DNA of 64,000 nt from Hyphomicrobiaceae bacterium (GTDB lineage Bacteria > Pseudomonadota > Alphaproteobacteria > Rhizobiales > Devosiaceae). Positions within the stretch are counted from its first letter, which is position 1; each line of letters begins with the position of its first letter. Made by a program: the position numbers and the translations under genes. The notes under the pieces are model-generated. The model ran no database searches and was not told where the DNA came from. It saw only the letters and a program-made list of their open reading frames with translations. Positions 16,698 to 23,841 of the stretch are shown here, piece by piece. The stretch is taken from the NCBI GenBank assembly GCA_020638065.1, contig JACKJG010000005.1:1-64000 (forward strand), written 5' to 3'.

Positions 16698-17069
16698 ATG
16701 TCCGAATTCTGGACACTGGAGCAGCGCAACGGATGCAATCTGGCATTCGTCGCCGACCCGGATTTCAGATTGGGGCAGCCTGGTTCTGTCGAGGACCTGA
16801 TCGGCAACGGCTTCGGCACTGGCGCTGATTATCTGGTCGTCACCAAGACCCAGCTCTCCGAGGAATTCTGCCATTTGCGCAACGGCATTCTGGGCGGTGT
16901 CACGCAAAAGCTGGTCAATTACGGTTTGTCGGTGATCTTCCTCGGTGACTTCGCCCCGGAAATCACTGCAAGCGATGCGTTCCGGGACTATGTCAGGGAA
17001 GCGAACAAGGGGCGCAGGTTCCTGTTCTTGAAGTCCCTCGACGATCTTGCGGAGCGGCAACGAGCCTGA
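16698..17069 (+). CDS. DUF4180 domain protein
   Basis: A 123-residue cytoplasmic protein. It matches DUF4180 through the central DLIGNGFGTGADYLVVTK segment and the C-terminal NYGLSVIFLGDF and YVREANKGRRFLFL blocks. The fold is probably a small alpha/beta domain of the SpoIIAA/STAS kind, judged only from the pattern of strands and helices. It begins six bases after eno ends, so it is likely cotranscribed, but no function is established. There are no obvious catalytic residues. Confidence 0.82.
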   Translation: MSEFWTLEQRNGCNLAFVADPDFRLGQPGSVEDLIGNGFGTGADYLVVTKTQLSEEFCHLRNGILGGVTQKLVNYGLSVIFLGDFAPEITASDAFRDYVREANKGRRFLFLKSLDDLAERQRA

Positions 17070-17093
17070 CGGGCAACGGGTGAGGGAGGCAAC

Positions 17094-17285
17094 ATGGGCA
17101 AAATCAACGCCGATTGGCACCGCGACAATCCGATGCCGAAAAACCCCACGCCGCAGCAGCGCATTGACTGGCATCTTGCCCATGCTGTCCATTGCCAGTG
17201 CCGCGGCATTCCCAAAGGCGTGCTCAAACTTATGGCCGAACGGAACATTCCCGTTCCCGACGGCTATGACATGTCGCGGAAATAG
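17094..17285 (+). CDS. Small conserved protein, function unknown
   Basis: A 63-residue protein with a hydrophilic N-terminus and an AHAVHCQCRGIPKGVL core containing a His-Cys-x-Cys cluster. A GAGG precedes the ATG at 17094 by about eight bases. Short proteins of this kind recur near enolase in Hyphomicrobiales as far as I recall, but I do not know a function. The HCxC cluster could bind a metal. Its position 24 bp behind the DUF4180 gene suggests the same transcript. Confidence 0.7.
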   Translation: MGKINADWHRDNPMPKNPTPQQRIDWHLAHAVHCQCRGIPKGVLKLMAERNIPVPDGYDMSRK

Positions 17286-17395
17286 CATCTAAGCGCTGGA
17301 ATGGCGCCTGTTCCCAGCGTTCTGAGGGTGGTATCAACCCGGCGTTAAGCCTGTTGTCCTATGCTTGTGCAACTTCATCTGCTGCGCTGCAATTC

Positions 17396-17713
17396 ATGTC
17401 CACACGCCTCCGTCGTCCCTCAATCGTCCGGCAATTGTCGATTACCCTATTGCTGGTTGCGTTTCAGGCCTATCTTGGTTTCAGCCTCTTGCATGGCCAG
17501 TATGGTCTCAAGGGTCAGGAGCAGTTGCGCCAGGACATCGTCGAGCTTGAGGCCGAGCGTGCACTGTTGAATACCCAGGTTGAAGACCTTCGTCATCACG
17601 TATCCTTGCTCGATCCGCAACGGCTGGACCCCGATCTGATCACTGAATTGGCGCGCAGCCAATTGTCGATGGCACGCGAAGACGAGGTCCTGGTTTCAGT
17701 CGCCAGCAACTAG
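17396..17713 (+). CDS. ftsB: FtsB/DivIC-like septum formation initiator
   Basis: A 105-residue bitopic membrane protein: a short basic cytoplasmic N-terminus, one transmembrane helix (about residues 12-32, LSITLLLVAFQAYLGF) and a periplasmic coiled coil (about 35-75, LRQDIVELEAERALLNTQVEDL). This is the architecture of FtsB/DivIC, which joins FtsL and FtsQ in the divisome. Location between eno and pdhA is the standard one for this gene in alphaproteobacteria. The ATG at 17396 is preferred; upstream in-frame codons lengthen the cytoplasmic tail without a better signal. Confidence 0.88.
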   Translation: MSTRLRRPSIVRQLSITLLLVAFQAYLGFSLLHGQYGLKGQEQLRQDIVELEAERALLNTQVEDLRHHVSLLDPQRLDPDLITELARSQLSMAREDEVLVSVASN

Positions 17714-17787
17714 GCAAAGCCTCAAAAGTTGCATAACTGAATTCCAGTTACTCCGGAAAACGATATACATTATAGCATGTTACGGCG

Positions 17788-17804
17788 ACAATTCATTGAA
17801 TTGT
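17788..17804. promoter_or_regulatory. Inverted repeat upstream of pdhA, candidate operator
   Basis: The 17-mer ACAATTCATTGAATTGT has perfect 8-base arms around a single central T. It sits 76 bp upstream of the pdhA start, in the only long intergenic space (17714-17880) before the pyruvate dehydrogenase operon, and just downstream of an AT-rich stretch (TATACATTATAG, 17764-17775) that could be a -10 region. The position suits a repressor site for the operon. No regulator gene is adjacent, and the sequence does not match the E. coli PdhR site. Confidence 0.45.
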
Positions 17805-17880
17805 TCATTTGCGTTGGTCGGCGTTTACTCCTATCATGACGGCAATCTGCCGCAGCCAGCAATCGATCTGGAGATAGGCC

Positions 17881-18942
17881 ATGGCCCGAGCCGCTACGTC
17901 CGCGAAATCAACGCGCACCACGTCCAAACGCAAACCGGCAACCAAAGCCGCGCCGCAGGACAACGCGCCGAGTTTCACCAAGGATGAGGAACTGCATGCC
18001 TATCGCGACATGCTTCTGATCCGGCGGTTCGAGGAAAAATCCGGCCAGCTTTACGGCATGGGCGAAATCGGTGGCTTCTGCCACCTTTATATCGGACAGG
18101 AAGCTGTCGTGACCGGGGTGCAGATGGCAGCCAGGCCAGAAGATCGCTCGATCACCGGATACCGAGATCACGGACACATGCTGGCCGTCGGGATGGACCC
18201 CAGTGGCATCATGGCCGAACTGACTGGCCGTGCCGCAGGCCTTTCCAAAGGCAAGGGCGGTTCGATGCACATGTTCTCGACCGAAAAGCGCTTTTACGGC
18301 GGCAACGGCATCGTCGGTGCGCAGGTCAGCCTTGGCACCGGGCTCGCATTTGCAGCCAAATATCGTGGCGATGACGAGGTGGCACTGGTCTACTTCGGCG
18401 ATGGCGCCGCAAATCAGGGCCAGGTCTATGAGAGCTTCAACATGGCCAAGCTCTGGTCACTTCCGGTGGTCTACATCATCGAGAACAACCGCTATGCGAT
18501 GGGCACCTCGCTCGAGCGCGGCTCCTCGCAGACTGATCTCAGCCAGCGCGGCGCCAGCTTCAAGATTCCCGGCGAACAGGTTGACGGCATGGATGTGCGC
18601 TTCGTTCGCGACGCGGCAACCCGCGCCATTGAACATGCCCGCTCCGGCAAGGGGCCCTATATTCTCGAGATGCTGACCTACCGCTATCGTGGCCATTCCA
18701 TGTCCGACCCGGCCAAATACCGCTCAAAGGATGAAGTCCAGACCATGCGGGCCGAACACGACCCGATCGAGCAGGTCAAATCTCGCATTCTGGCCAATAA
18801 GTATGCGAGCGAAGACGATCTGAAAGCCATCGAAAAAGAGGTCCGCGAAATCGTTACTGGGGCCGCAGACTTTGCGACTTCGGCCCCACACCCCGATGCA
18901 TCCGAACTCTGGACGGACGTGGTTTTGGACGCGGCGGAATAA
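17881..18942 (+). CDS. pdhA: Pyruvate dehydrogenase E1 component, alpha subunit
   Basis: A 353-residue thiamine-diphosphate enzyme subunit. The first 30 residues are basic and rich in Ala, Thr and Lys. Then come RRFEEKSGQLYGMGEIGGFCHL, the GYRDHGHML segment and the ThDP-binding motif, GDGAANQGQVYES through IENN at about 171-204. With PdhB it decarboxylates pyruvate and acetylates lipoyl groups on E2. It heads the pdh operon and has a GGAG seven bases before its ATG. Two small unrelated genes separate it from pdhB. Confidence 0.96.
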   Translation: MARAATSAKSTRTTSKRKPATKAAPQDNAPSFTKDEELHAYRDMLLIRRFEEKSGQLYGMGEIGGFCHLYIGQEAVVTGVQMAARPEDRSITGYRDHGHMLAVGMDPSGIMAELTGRAAGLSKGKGGSMHMFSTEKRFYGGNGIVGAQVSLGTGLAFAAKYRGDDEVALVYFGDGAANQGQVYESFNMAKLWSLPVVYIIENNRYAMGTSLERGSSQTDLSQRGASFKIPGEQVDGMDVRFVRDAATRAIEHARSGKGPYILEMLTYRYRGHSMSDPAKYRSKDEVQTMRAEHDPIEQVKSRILANKYASEDDLKAIEKEVREIVTGAADFATSAPHPDASELWTDVVLDAAE

Positions 18943-18970
18943 GGCGCAATTCAGGTGAGTGGCATCGGTA

Positions 18971-19255
18971 ATGGCCAATATCGATTGGAGTGTCTGGGCA
19001 CTGGCGGCAGGCGTGATTGCCTTGCTGGCAGCCTATCTCGTCTACGTCATCTGGCACGGCGGCACGCAGATTTCGTCGCTCGTGAAATACATCGAGAAGG
19101 CCCCGGAACGCCGGAGGATTGCGACGGAACAGGAGGCGAAGGCCGGCAAACCGCGCCCTCTCTGGTATCGCGCCTTACAGACCGCGTTCATTCTGGCCGC
19201 GATCGGGCTGGCCGCCTACGCCCTCTATACCCGAACGGCACCGCTAATTCTCTAG
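18971..19255 (+). CDS. Small two-helix membrane protein, function unknown
   Basis: A 94-residue protein with a transmembrane helix near each end (about residues 7-27, VWALAAGVIALLAAYLVYVIW, and 68-88) and a basic middle loop of roughly 40 residues (KYIEKAPERRRIATEQEAKAG). No family is recognised. The ATG at 18971 is used; an in-frame GTG at 18959 is possible and adds four residues. It lies 28 bp downstream of pdhA and 13 bp upstream of a VOC gene, inside the pdh operon, so it is probably cotranscribed. Confidence 0.65.
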   Translation: MANIDWSVWALAAGVIALLAAYLVYVIWHGGTQISSLVKYIEKAPERRRIATEQEAKAGKPRPLWYRALQTAFILAAIGLAAYALYTRTAPLIL

Positions 19256-19268
19256 GGGAACATGCATA

Positions 19269-19655
19269 ATGCCCGCTCACTTTGAAATTCATGTTTCCGA
19301 TCTGGAAAAAGCCAAGGCCTTCTATGCGACCGTTCTCGGCTTCACCTACGAGCGCATGCCGGGCGAGATGGAATATTATCTCATCAGTTCCGATAATGTC
19401 GGCTTCGACAAGGGCCTGACCGGCGGCATGTTCCAGCGCAACGCGCCAGAGCCGGCATCGGGGTCAGGCCCGCGCGGGGCCGTGCTGACCTTTCCGGTCG
19501 AAGATGTCGACCAGTCCTACGCGCTGGCGCTGGCCAACGGCGCCGCCGATGCCATGGCTCCGACCGATTTTGAAGGCGTTGGTCGCTGCGCCTATGTCGA
19601 AGACGGCCAGGGCAATCTTTTTGGTATGATCACACCGCCTGCAGGGAGAGCCTGA
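19269..19655 (+). CDS. VOC family protein inside the pdh operon
   Basis: A 128-residue glyoxalase-fold protein starting MPAHFEIHVSDLEKAKAFYA, with FPVEDVDQSYALALANGA and YVEDGQGNLFGMITP in the second module. It resembles the group annotated as glyoxalase/bleomycin-resistance or 'PhnB-like' proteins. An AGGGGAA precedes the ATG by nine bases. It ends two bases before pdhB starts, which implies tight co-expression with the E1 beta subunit. A link to pyruvate or methylglyoxal metabolism is possible but unsupported. Confidence 0.85.
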   Translation: MPAHFEIHVSDLEKAKAFYATVLGFTYERMPGEMEYYLISSDNVGFDKGLTGGMFQRNAPEPASGSGPRGAVLTFPVEDVDQSYALALANGAADAMAPTDFEGVGRCAYVEDGQGNLFGMITPPAGRA

Positions 19656-19657
19656 CA

Positions 19658-21037
19658 ATGCCCACAGAAATCCTCATGCCGGCCCTGTCGCCCACCATGG
19701 AAGAGGGCAAGCTGGCCAAATGGCTGGTCAAGGAAGGTGACGACGTCTCGGCCGGCGACGTGATTGCCGAAATCGAGACCGACAAGGCGACCATGGAAGT
19801 CGAAGCCGTCGACGAGGGTAAGGTCGGCAAGATTCTGGTTGCCGAGGGTACCGAGAACGTCAAGGTCAACGCCGTGATCGCGGTATTGGTGGGTGAGGGC
19901 GAAAGCACCGAGGCGATCGCTGCGACTCCGGCACCTGCACCCGCCGAAGCGCCCTCTGCTCCCGCACCGGAACCTGTCCCAGCCGCAGCCGGCGTTGGAG
20001 CGGCGCCGAAATTCGAGCCCGCCTCGGACCCCGACATTCCGGCTGGCACCGAAATGGTTGAGATCACTGTGCGTCAGGCGCTTAATGAAGCCATGGCCGA
20101 GGAAATGCGGGCCGACGAAAACATCTTCGTCATGGGTGAGGAAGTCGCAGAATACCAAGGTGCCTACAAGGTCACGCAGGGATTGCTGCAGGAATTTGGC
20201 GCTCGGCGGGTCATCGACACACCGATCACCGAGCACGGCTTTGCCGGCATCGGCGTCGGCGCGGCATTCGCGGGCCTCAAACCAATCATCGAATTCATGA
20301 CCTTCAATTTCGCCATGCAGGCCATCGACCAGATCATTAATTCCGCCGCCAAACAGCTTTACATGTCGGGCGGGCAGGTAACCGCGCCCATCGTCTTCCG
20401 CGGTCCCAACGGCCCGGCCTCGCGTGTCGGCGCCCAGCACAGTCAGGACTATTCGGCCTGGTACAGCCACGTGCCGGGGCTGACCGTCATCGCGCCCTAT
20501 AGCGCCGCCGACGCCAAGGGCCTGCTCAAGGCCGCGATCCGCTCACCCAATCCGGTCGTGTTCCTCGAAAACGAACTTCTTTACGGCCAGAACTTCGAAG
20601 TGCCCAAGCTCGATGATTATGTCCTGCCAATCGGAAAGGCTCGCGTCGTCCGGGAGGGCAAGGACGTGACCATCGTTTCCTATTCGATGGGCATGCGCTA
20701 TGCCACCGAGGCAACCGAAAAACTGGTCGCGGAAGGTGTCGACGTCGAATTGATCGATTTGCGCACCCTGCGACCCCTCGACAGCGACACAGTGGTCGAA
20801 TCCGTCAAGAAAACCGGACGTTGCGTGACGGTGGAAGAGGGTTGGCCTCAAGGCTCGGTCGGCTCCGAAATCGCGTCCCGCCTGATGGAACAAGCCTTCG
20901 ACTATCTTGACGCGCCGGTGCTCAAGGTCACAGGCAAGGACGTGCCGATGCCCTACGCGGCCAACCTCGAGAAACTGGCTTTGCCCAACGTTGACGAGGT
21001 CGTCGCCGCAGTCAATCAGGTCACTTACAGGAGCTGA
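19658..21037 (+). CDS. pdhB: Pyruvate dehydrogenase E1 component, beta subunit with N-terminal lipoyl domain
   Basis: A 459-residue protein. An N-terminal lipoyl domain (about 1-80, with the lipoylated lysine expected at 43 in ETDKATMEVEA) is joined by an Ala/Pro/Glu-rich linker (about 85-125) to a complete E1-beta subunit (about 130-459, MVEITVRQALNEAMAEEM onward). Lipoylated E1-beta is characteristic of alphaproteobacterial Pdh complexes. Its lipoyl domain is almost identical to that of PdhC encoded downstream. It works with PdhA in the cytoplasmic complex. Confidence 0.96.
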   Translation: MPTEILMPALSPTMEEGKLAKWLVKEGDDVSAGDVIAEIETDKATMEVEAVDEGKVGKILVAEGTENVKVNAVIAVLVGEGESTEAIAATPAPAPAEAPSAPAPEPVPAAAGVGAAPKFEPASDPDIPAGTEMVEITVRQALNEAMAEEMRADENIFVMGEEVAEYQGAYKVTQGLLQEFGARRVIDTPITEHGFAGIGVGAAFAGLKPIIEFMTFNFAMQAIDQIINSAAKQLYMSGGQVTAPIVFRGPNGPASRVGAQHSQDYSAWYSHVPGLTVIAPYSAADAKGLLKAAIRSPNPVVFLENELLYGQNFEVPKLDDYVLPIGKARVVREGKDVTIVSYSMGMRYATEATEKLVAEGVDVELIDLRTLRPLDSDTVVESVKKTGRCVTVEEGWPQGSVGSEIASRLMEQAFDYLDAPVLKVTGKDVPMPYAANLEKLALPNVDEVVAAVNQVTYRS

Positions 21038-21040
21038 GCG

Positions 21041-21493
21041 ATGACGACGCAGGACAATCTCGACCAGAAATTCCTCGATGCCGCCTATGAAGAGGCGCAG
21101 AAGGGCCTGAGCGAAGGCGGCATTCCCATCGGCTCGGTGCTCGTGCGCGACGGCGAGATTATCGGGCGCGGTCACAACCGGCGCGTGCAGAAGGGCGACC
21201 CGATCCTGCACGGCGAAATGGACGCGATCCAGAATGCCGGCCGCCAGAAAAGTTACAAGGACGTGACCTGTTACACCACGCTTTCTCCCTGCATGATGTG
21301 CACCGGCACCATCATTCAGTTCGGCATTGGCCGCGTCGTCGTAGCGGAATCAGAAAATTTCAAAGGATTTCAGGATGTTCTGAGCCTGGCTGGGGTCGAC
21401 GTGAAAGACTATCACGAAGAACGTTGCACCCACATGATGGCCGACTTCATCGAGAACAACCCTGAATTGTGGAACGAAGACATAGGCGAGTGA
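21041..21493 (+). CDS. Cytosine deaminase-like nucleoside deaminase (yeast Fcy1 type)
   Basis: A 150-residue zinc deaminase. The active site is ILHGEMDA (His57, Glu59) with the second half SPCMMC (Cys84, Cys87). The C-terminal LWNEDIGE and the GVDV-x7-C-x2-MM block are typical of yeast-type cytosine deaminases rather than TadA or CDA enzymes. Expected reaction: cytosine to uracil plus ammonia, feeding pyrimidine salvage; other substituted pyrimidines are possible. It lies three bases behind pdhB and four bases before pdhC, an unexpected place for a pyrimidine enzyme. Confidence 0.85.
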   Translation: MTTQDNLDQKFLDAAYEEAQKGLSEGGIPIGSVLVRDGEIIGRGHNRRVQKGDPILHGEMDAIQNAGRQKSYKDVTCYTTLSPCMMCTGTIIQFGIGRVVVAESENFKGFQDVLSLAGVDVKDYHEERCTHMMADFIENNPELWNEDIGE

Positions 21494-21497
21494 GCCA

Positions 21498-22823
21498 ATG
21501 AGCATCAACATCACCATGCCTGCCTTGAGCCCCACCATGGAGGAGGGGACGCTTGCCAAATGGCACGTCAAGGAGGGCGACAGCGTTTCTGCCGGCGACG
21601 TGATTGCCGAAATCGAGACCGACAAGGCCACGATGGAGGTCGAGGCCGTCGACGAAGGCACGATCGGCAAGATCCTCGTTGGCGAGGGTAGCGAAGGCGT
21701 GAAAGTCAACGCGGTCATTGCCGTTCTGCTGGAAGACGGGGAGAGCGCCGGCGACATCGGCGAAGCGAAACCCGCTCCGGCGCCAAAACCTGCCGCCGAA
21801 GCACCAGCTCCCGCAAAAGCGGAGGCGCCAAAACCCGCTCCGGCAGCTCCGGCTCCGCAGCCCGTTTCGGCGCCTACGCCGGCACCCGTCAGCAACGGCG
21901 CGCGCGTTTTTGCATCACCCCTTGCGCGCCGGCTCGCCAAAGAGGCCGGCATCGACATCGCCCGTATCAACGGCACGGGTCCCAAGGGCCGGGTGGTCAA
22001 GGCCGACGTCGAGCGCGCCAAAACGGATGGCAATAATCTGAAAGCGGCACCGGCAGCAGCTATGGGCGCGGCCACACCCGCCGTCAGCCGTGTATCGGTT
22101 GAGGCCATATATGAGGAAGGCAGCTACCAGGTCGTGCCTGCCGACGGCATGCGCAAAACGGTTGCGGCCCGCCTGACCGAGGCCGCCCGCGACGTTCCGC
22201 ACTTCTTCCTGACCGCCGATATCAAGCTCGACGCCCTGATGAAGGCGCGCGCTGACATCAACGCCACCGCCAAGAAGGACAAGGACGGCAAGCCGGAATT
22301 CAAGCTTTCGGTCAACGATTTCGTCCTCAAGGCCTGGGCCATCGCTCTTCAGCAAGTGCCAGAAGCCAATGCCACCTGGGCCGGAGACGCCATACTGCTG
22401 CACAAGCATTCCGATGTCGCCGTGGCTGTGGCGGTGCCGGGCGGACTGTTCACGCCAGTCGTCAAGCAGGCTGAACTGAAGTCGTTGCGCCAGATCTCTG
22501 CAGAAGTGAAGGACCTCGCGACCCGCGCGAAGTCCAAGAAACTTGCGCCGCACGAATATGTCGGGGGCTCGTCCGCCGTCTCAAATCTTGGCATGTTCGG
22601 GGTCAAGCATTTCACCTCGATCATCAACCCGCCGCACGGTACGATCATCTCCATCGGAGCCGGCGAAGAACGGGTCTATGTCGAGAATGGTGAGATCAGG
22701 ATCGGCACCTTCATGACCATTTCGGTCAGCTGCGATCACCGCTCCGTCGACGGCGCCTTGGGCGCTCAGCTCATGGCGGCCTTCAAGGCGCTGATCGAAC
22801 AGCCCGTGATGATGCTGGCCTGA
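21498..22823 (+). CDS. pdhC: Dihydrolipoamide acetyltransferase, E2 of pyruvate dehydrogenase
   Basis: A 441-residue E2. One lipoyl domain (about 1-80, lysine at 43), a long Ala/Pro/Lys linker (about 90-130), a peripheral-subunit-binding domain (about 135-170, SPLARRLAKEAGIDIARINGTGPKGRV) and the acyltransferase core (about 210-441). The catalytic motif is SCDHRSVDGA near residue 412, with the active histidine at about 414. It forms the core of the complex and transfers acetyl groups to CoA. Confidence 0.96.
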   Translation: MSINITMPALSPTMEEGTLAKWHVKEGDSVSAGDVIAEIETDKATMEVEAVDEGTIGKILVGEGSEGVKVNAVIAVLLEDGESAGDIGEAKPAPAPKPAAEAPAPAKAEAPKPAPAAPAPQPVSAPTPAPVSNGARVFASPLARRLAKEAGIDIARINGTGPKGRVVKADVERAKTDGNNLKAAPAAAMGAATPAVSRVSVEAIYEEGSYQVVPADGMRKTVAARLTEAARDVPHFFLTADIKLDALMKARADINATAKKDKDGKPEFKLSVNDFVLKAWAIALQQVPEANATWAGDAILLHKHSDVAVAVAVPGGLFTPVVKQAELKSLRQISAEVKDLATRAKSKKLAPHEYVGGSSAVSNLGMFGVKHFTSIINPPHGTIISIGAGEERVYVENGEIRIGTFMTISVSCDHRSVDGALGAQLMAAFKALIEQPVMMLA

Positions 22824-22837
22824 CTGGAACAGGAAAC

Positions 22838-23476
22838 ATGAAAACCATTCTTTGCTATGGCGATAGCCTGACCTATGGCGCCCATCCCGCTGGCGGACGG
22901 CATGAATTCGAGGATCGCTGGCCAAGCGAACTTGGCCGGGTTCTCGGCACCGATAAGGTCCGCATCATCGCCGAAGGACTTGGCGGCCGAACGACCGTGT
23001 TTGACGATCTTTCTTCGATCGCGGACCGCAACGGTGCCCGGACCCTGCCGACCCTTCTGGCAAGCCATCAGCCGCTCGATTGCGTCGTCATCATGCTCGG
23101 CACCAACGATATGAAGGAATATCTGTGCGGTTCCGCCCTCGGCGCGGCCATGGGCGTCAAACGGCTCGTCGAAATGGTGCGAAAACACCCCTATGACCTG
23201 GGTTTCCCGATCCCGGAAGTCGTCATCGTGGCCCCGCCCCATTGTGTCGGGACCGACCATCCGGACCTCAGCCCCATGTTTCGCCACGGGATGACGGAAA
23301 GCCATCTGCTCGCCGGACATTATGAGCGCGTGGCCGGAGACATGAATGCCACCTTCTTCGACGCCGCAACCGTTGCGGTTGCTGACCCACAGGATGGCGT
23401 TCATCTCGACGCCGAAAACACGCGCGCGATCGGGGCGGCGCTGGCCCCGGTTGTCTCCGGACTACTGGACCTGTAA
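22838..23476 (+). CDS. SGNH/GDSL-family hydrolase
   Basis: A 212-residue esterase-fold protein with all four family blocks: GDSLTYG at the N-terminus (catalytic Ser), a Gly-rich GLGGRTT block, GTND, and a C-terminal DGVHLD with the catalytic Asp and His. It has no signal peptide, so it acts in the cytoplasm. Members of this arylesterase-like branch hydrolyse short acyl or acetyl esters; the substrate is not predictable. It is 14 bp behind pdhC and probably in the same transcript. Confidence 0.9.
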   Translation: MKTILCYGDSLTYGAHPAGGRHEFEDRWPSELGRVLGTDKVRIIAEGLGGRTTVFDDLSSIADRNGARTLPTLLASHQPLDCVVIMLGTNDMKEYLCGSALGAAMGVKRLVEMVRKHPYDLGFPIPEVVIVAPPHCVGTDHPDLSPMFRHGMTESHLLAGHYERVAGDMNATFFDAATVAVADPQDGVHLDAENTRAIGAALAPVVSGLLDL

Positions 23477-23572
23477 GACCCCGCGACTGAGCCAGGTCAA
23501 AGCAGCCCCGGTCAGAACGCACTCAATTCGGAAATGGGACCAAGGCCCCAGATCGGACAACAAGGAAGACTG

Positions 23573-23809
23573 ATGAAGAATACACCGCACGAACTTCACG
23601 ACGAGTTCCCAGAATTCGCCGACAAGATGAGCGAACTGAAAACCAGCGACGCCCATTTTTCCAAGCTTTTTGAGGAATATCACGACGTCAATCGCGAGGT
23701 GCATCGCGGCGAGACCGATGTTGAACCGATGTCGGACGACCACATGACCGAGTTGCGTCGCAAGCGCATGGTCCTCAAGGACGAACTCTACGCGCTGTTG
23801 AGCAACTGA
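23573..23809 (+). CDS. YdcH family (DUF465) protein
   Basis: A 78-residue, highly charged, mostly helical protein. It contains HELHDEFPEF near the start, HFSKLFEEYHDVNREVHR in the middle and ELRRKRMVLKDELYALL at the end, a pattern typical of DUF465/YdcH. It is predicted to form a short helical hairpin or coiled coil. An AAGGAAG lies six bases before the ATG at 23573. No function is established. It sits between the SGNH hydrolase and lpd. Confidence 0.85.
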   Translation: MKNTPHELHDEFPEFADKMSELKTSDAHFSKLFEEYHDVNREVHRGETDVEPMSDDHMTELRRKRMVLKDELYALLSN

Positions 23810-23841
23810 ACGGACAAACCGGATAGGCAAGAGGGCTGGAT

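Noticed and set aside
19680..21660. Long near-identical DNA stretches in pdhB and pdhC that look like a repeat
   Set aside because: They encode the homologous lipoyl domains of E1-beta and E2 and reflect domain duplication, not a mobile element.
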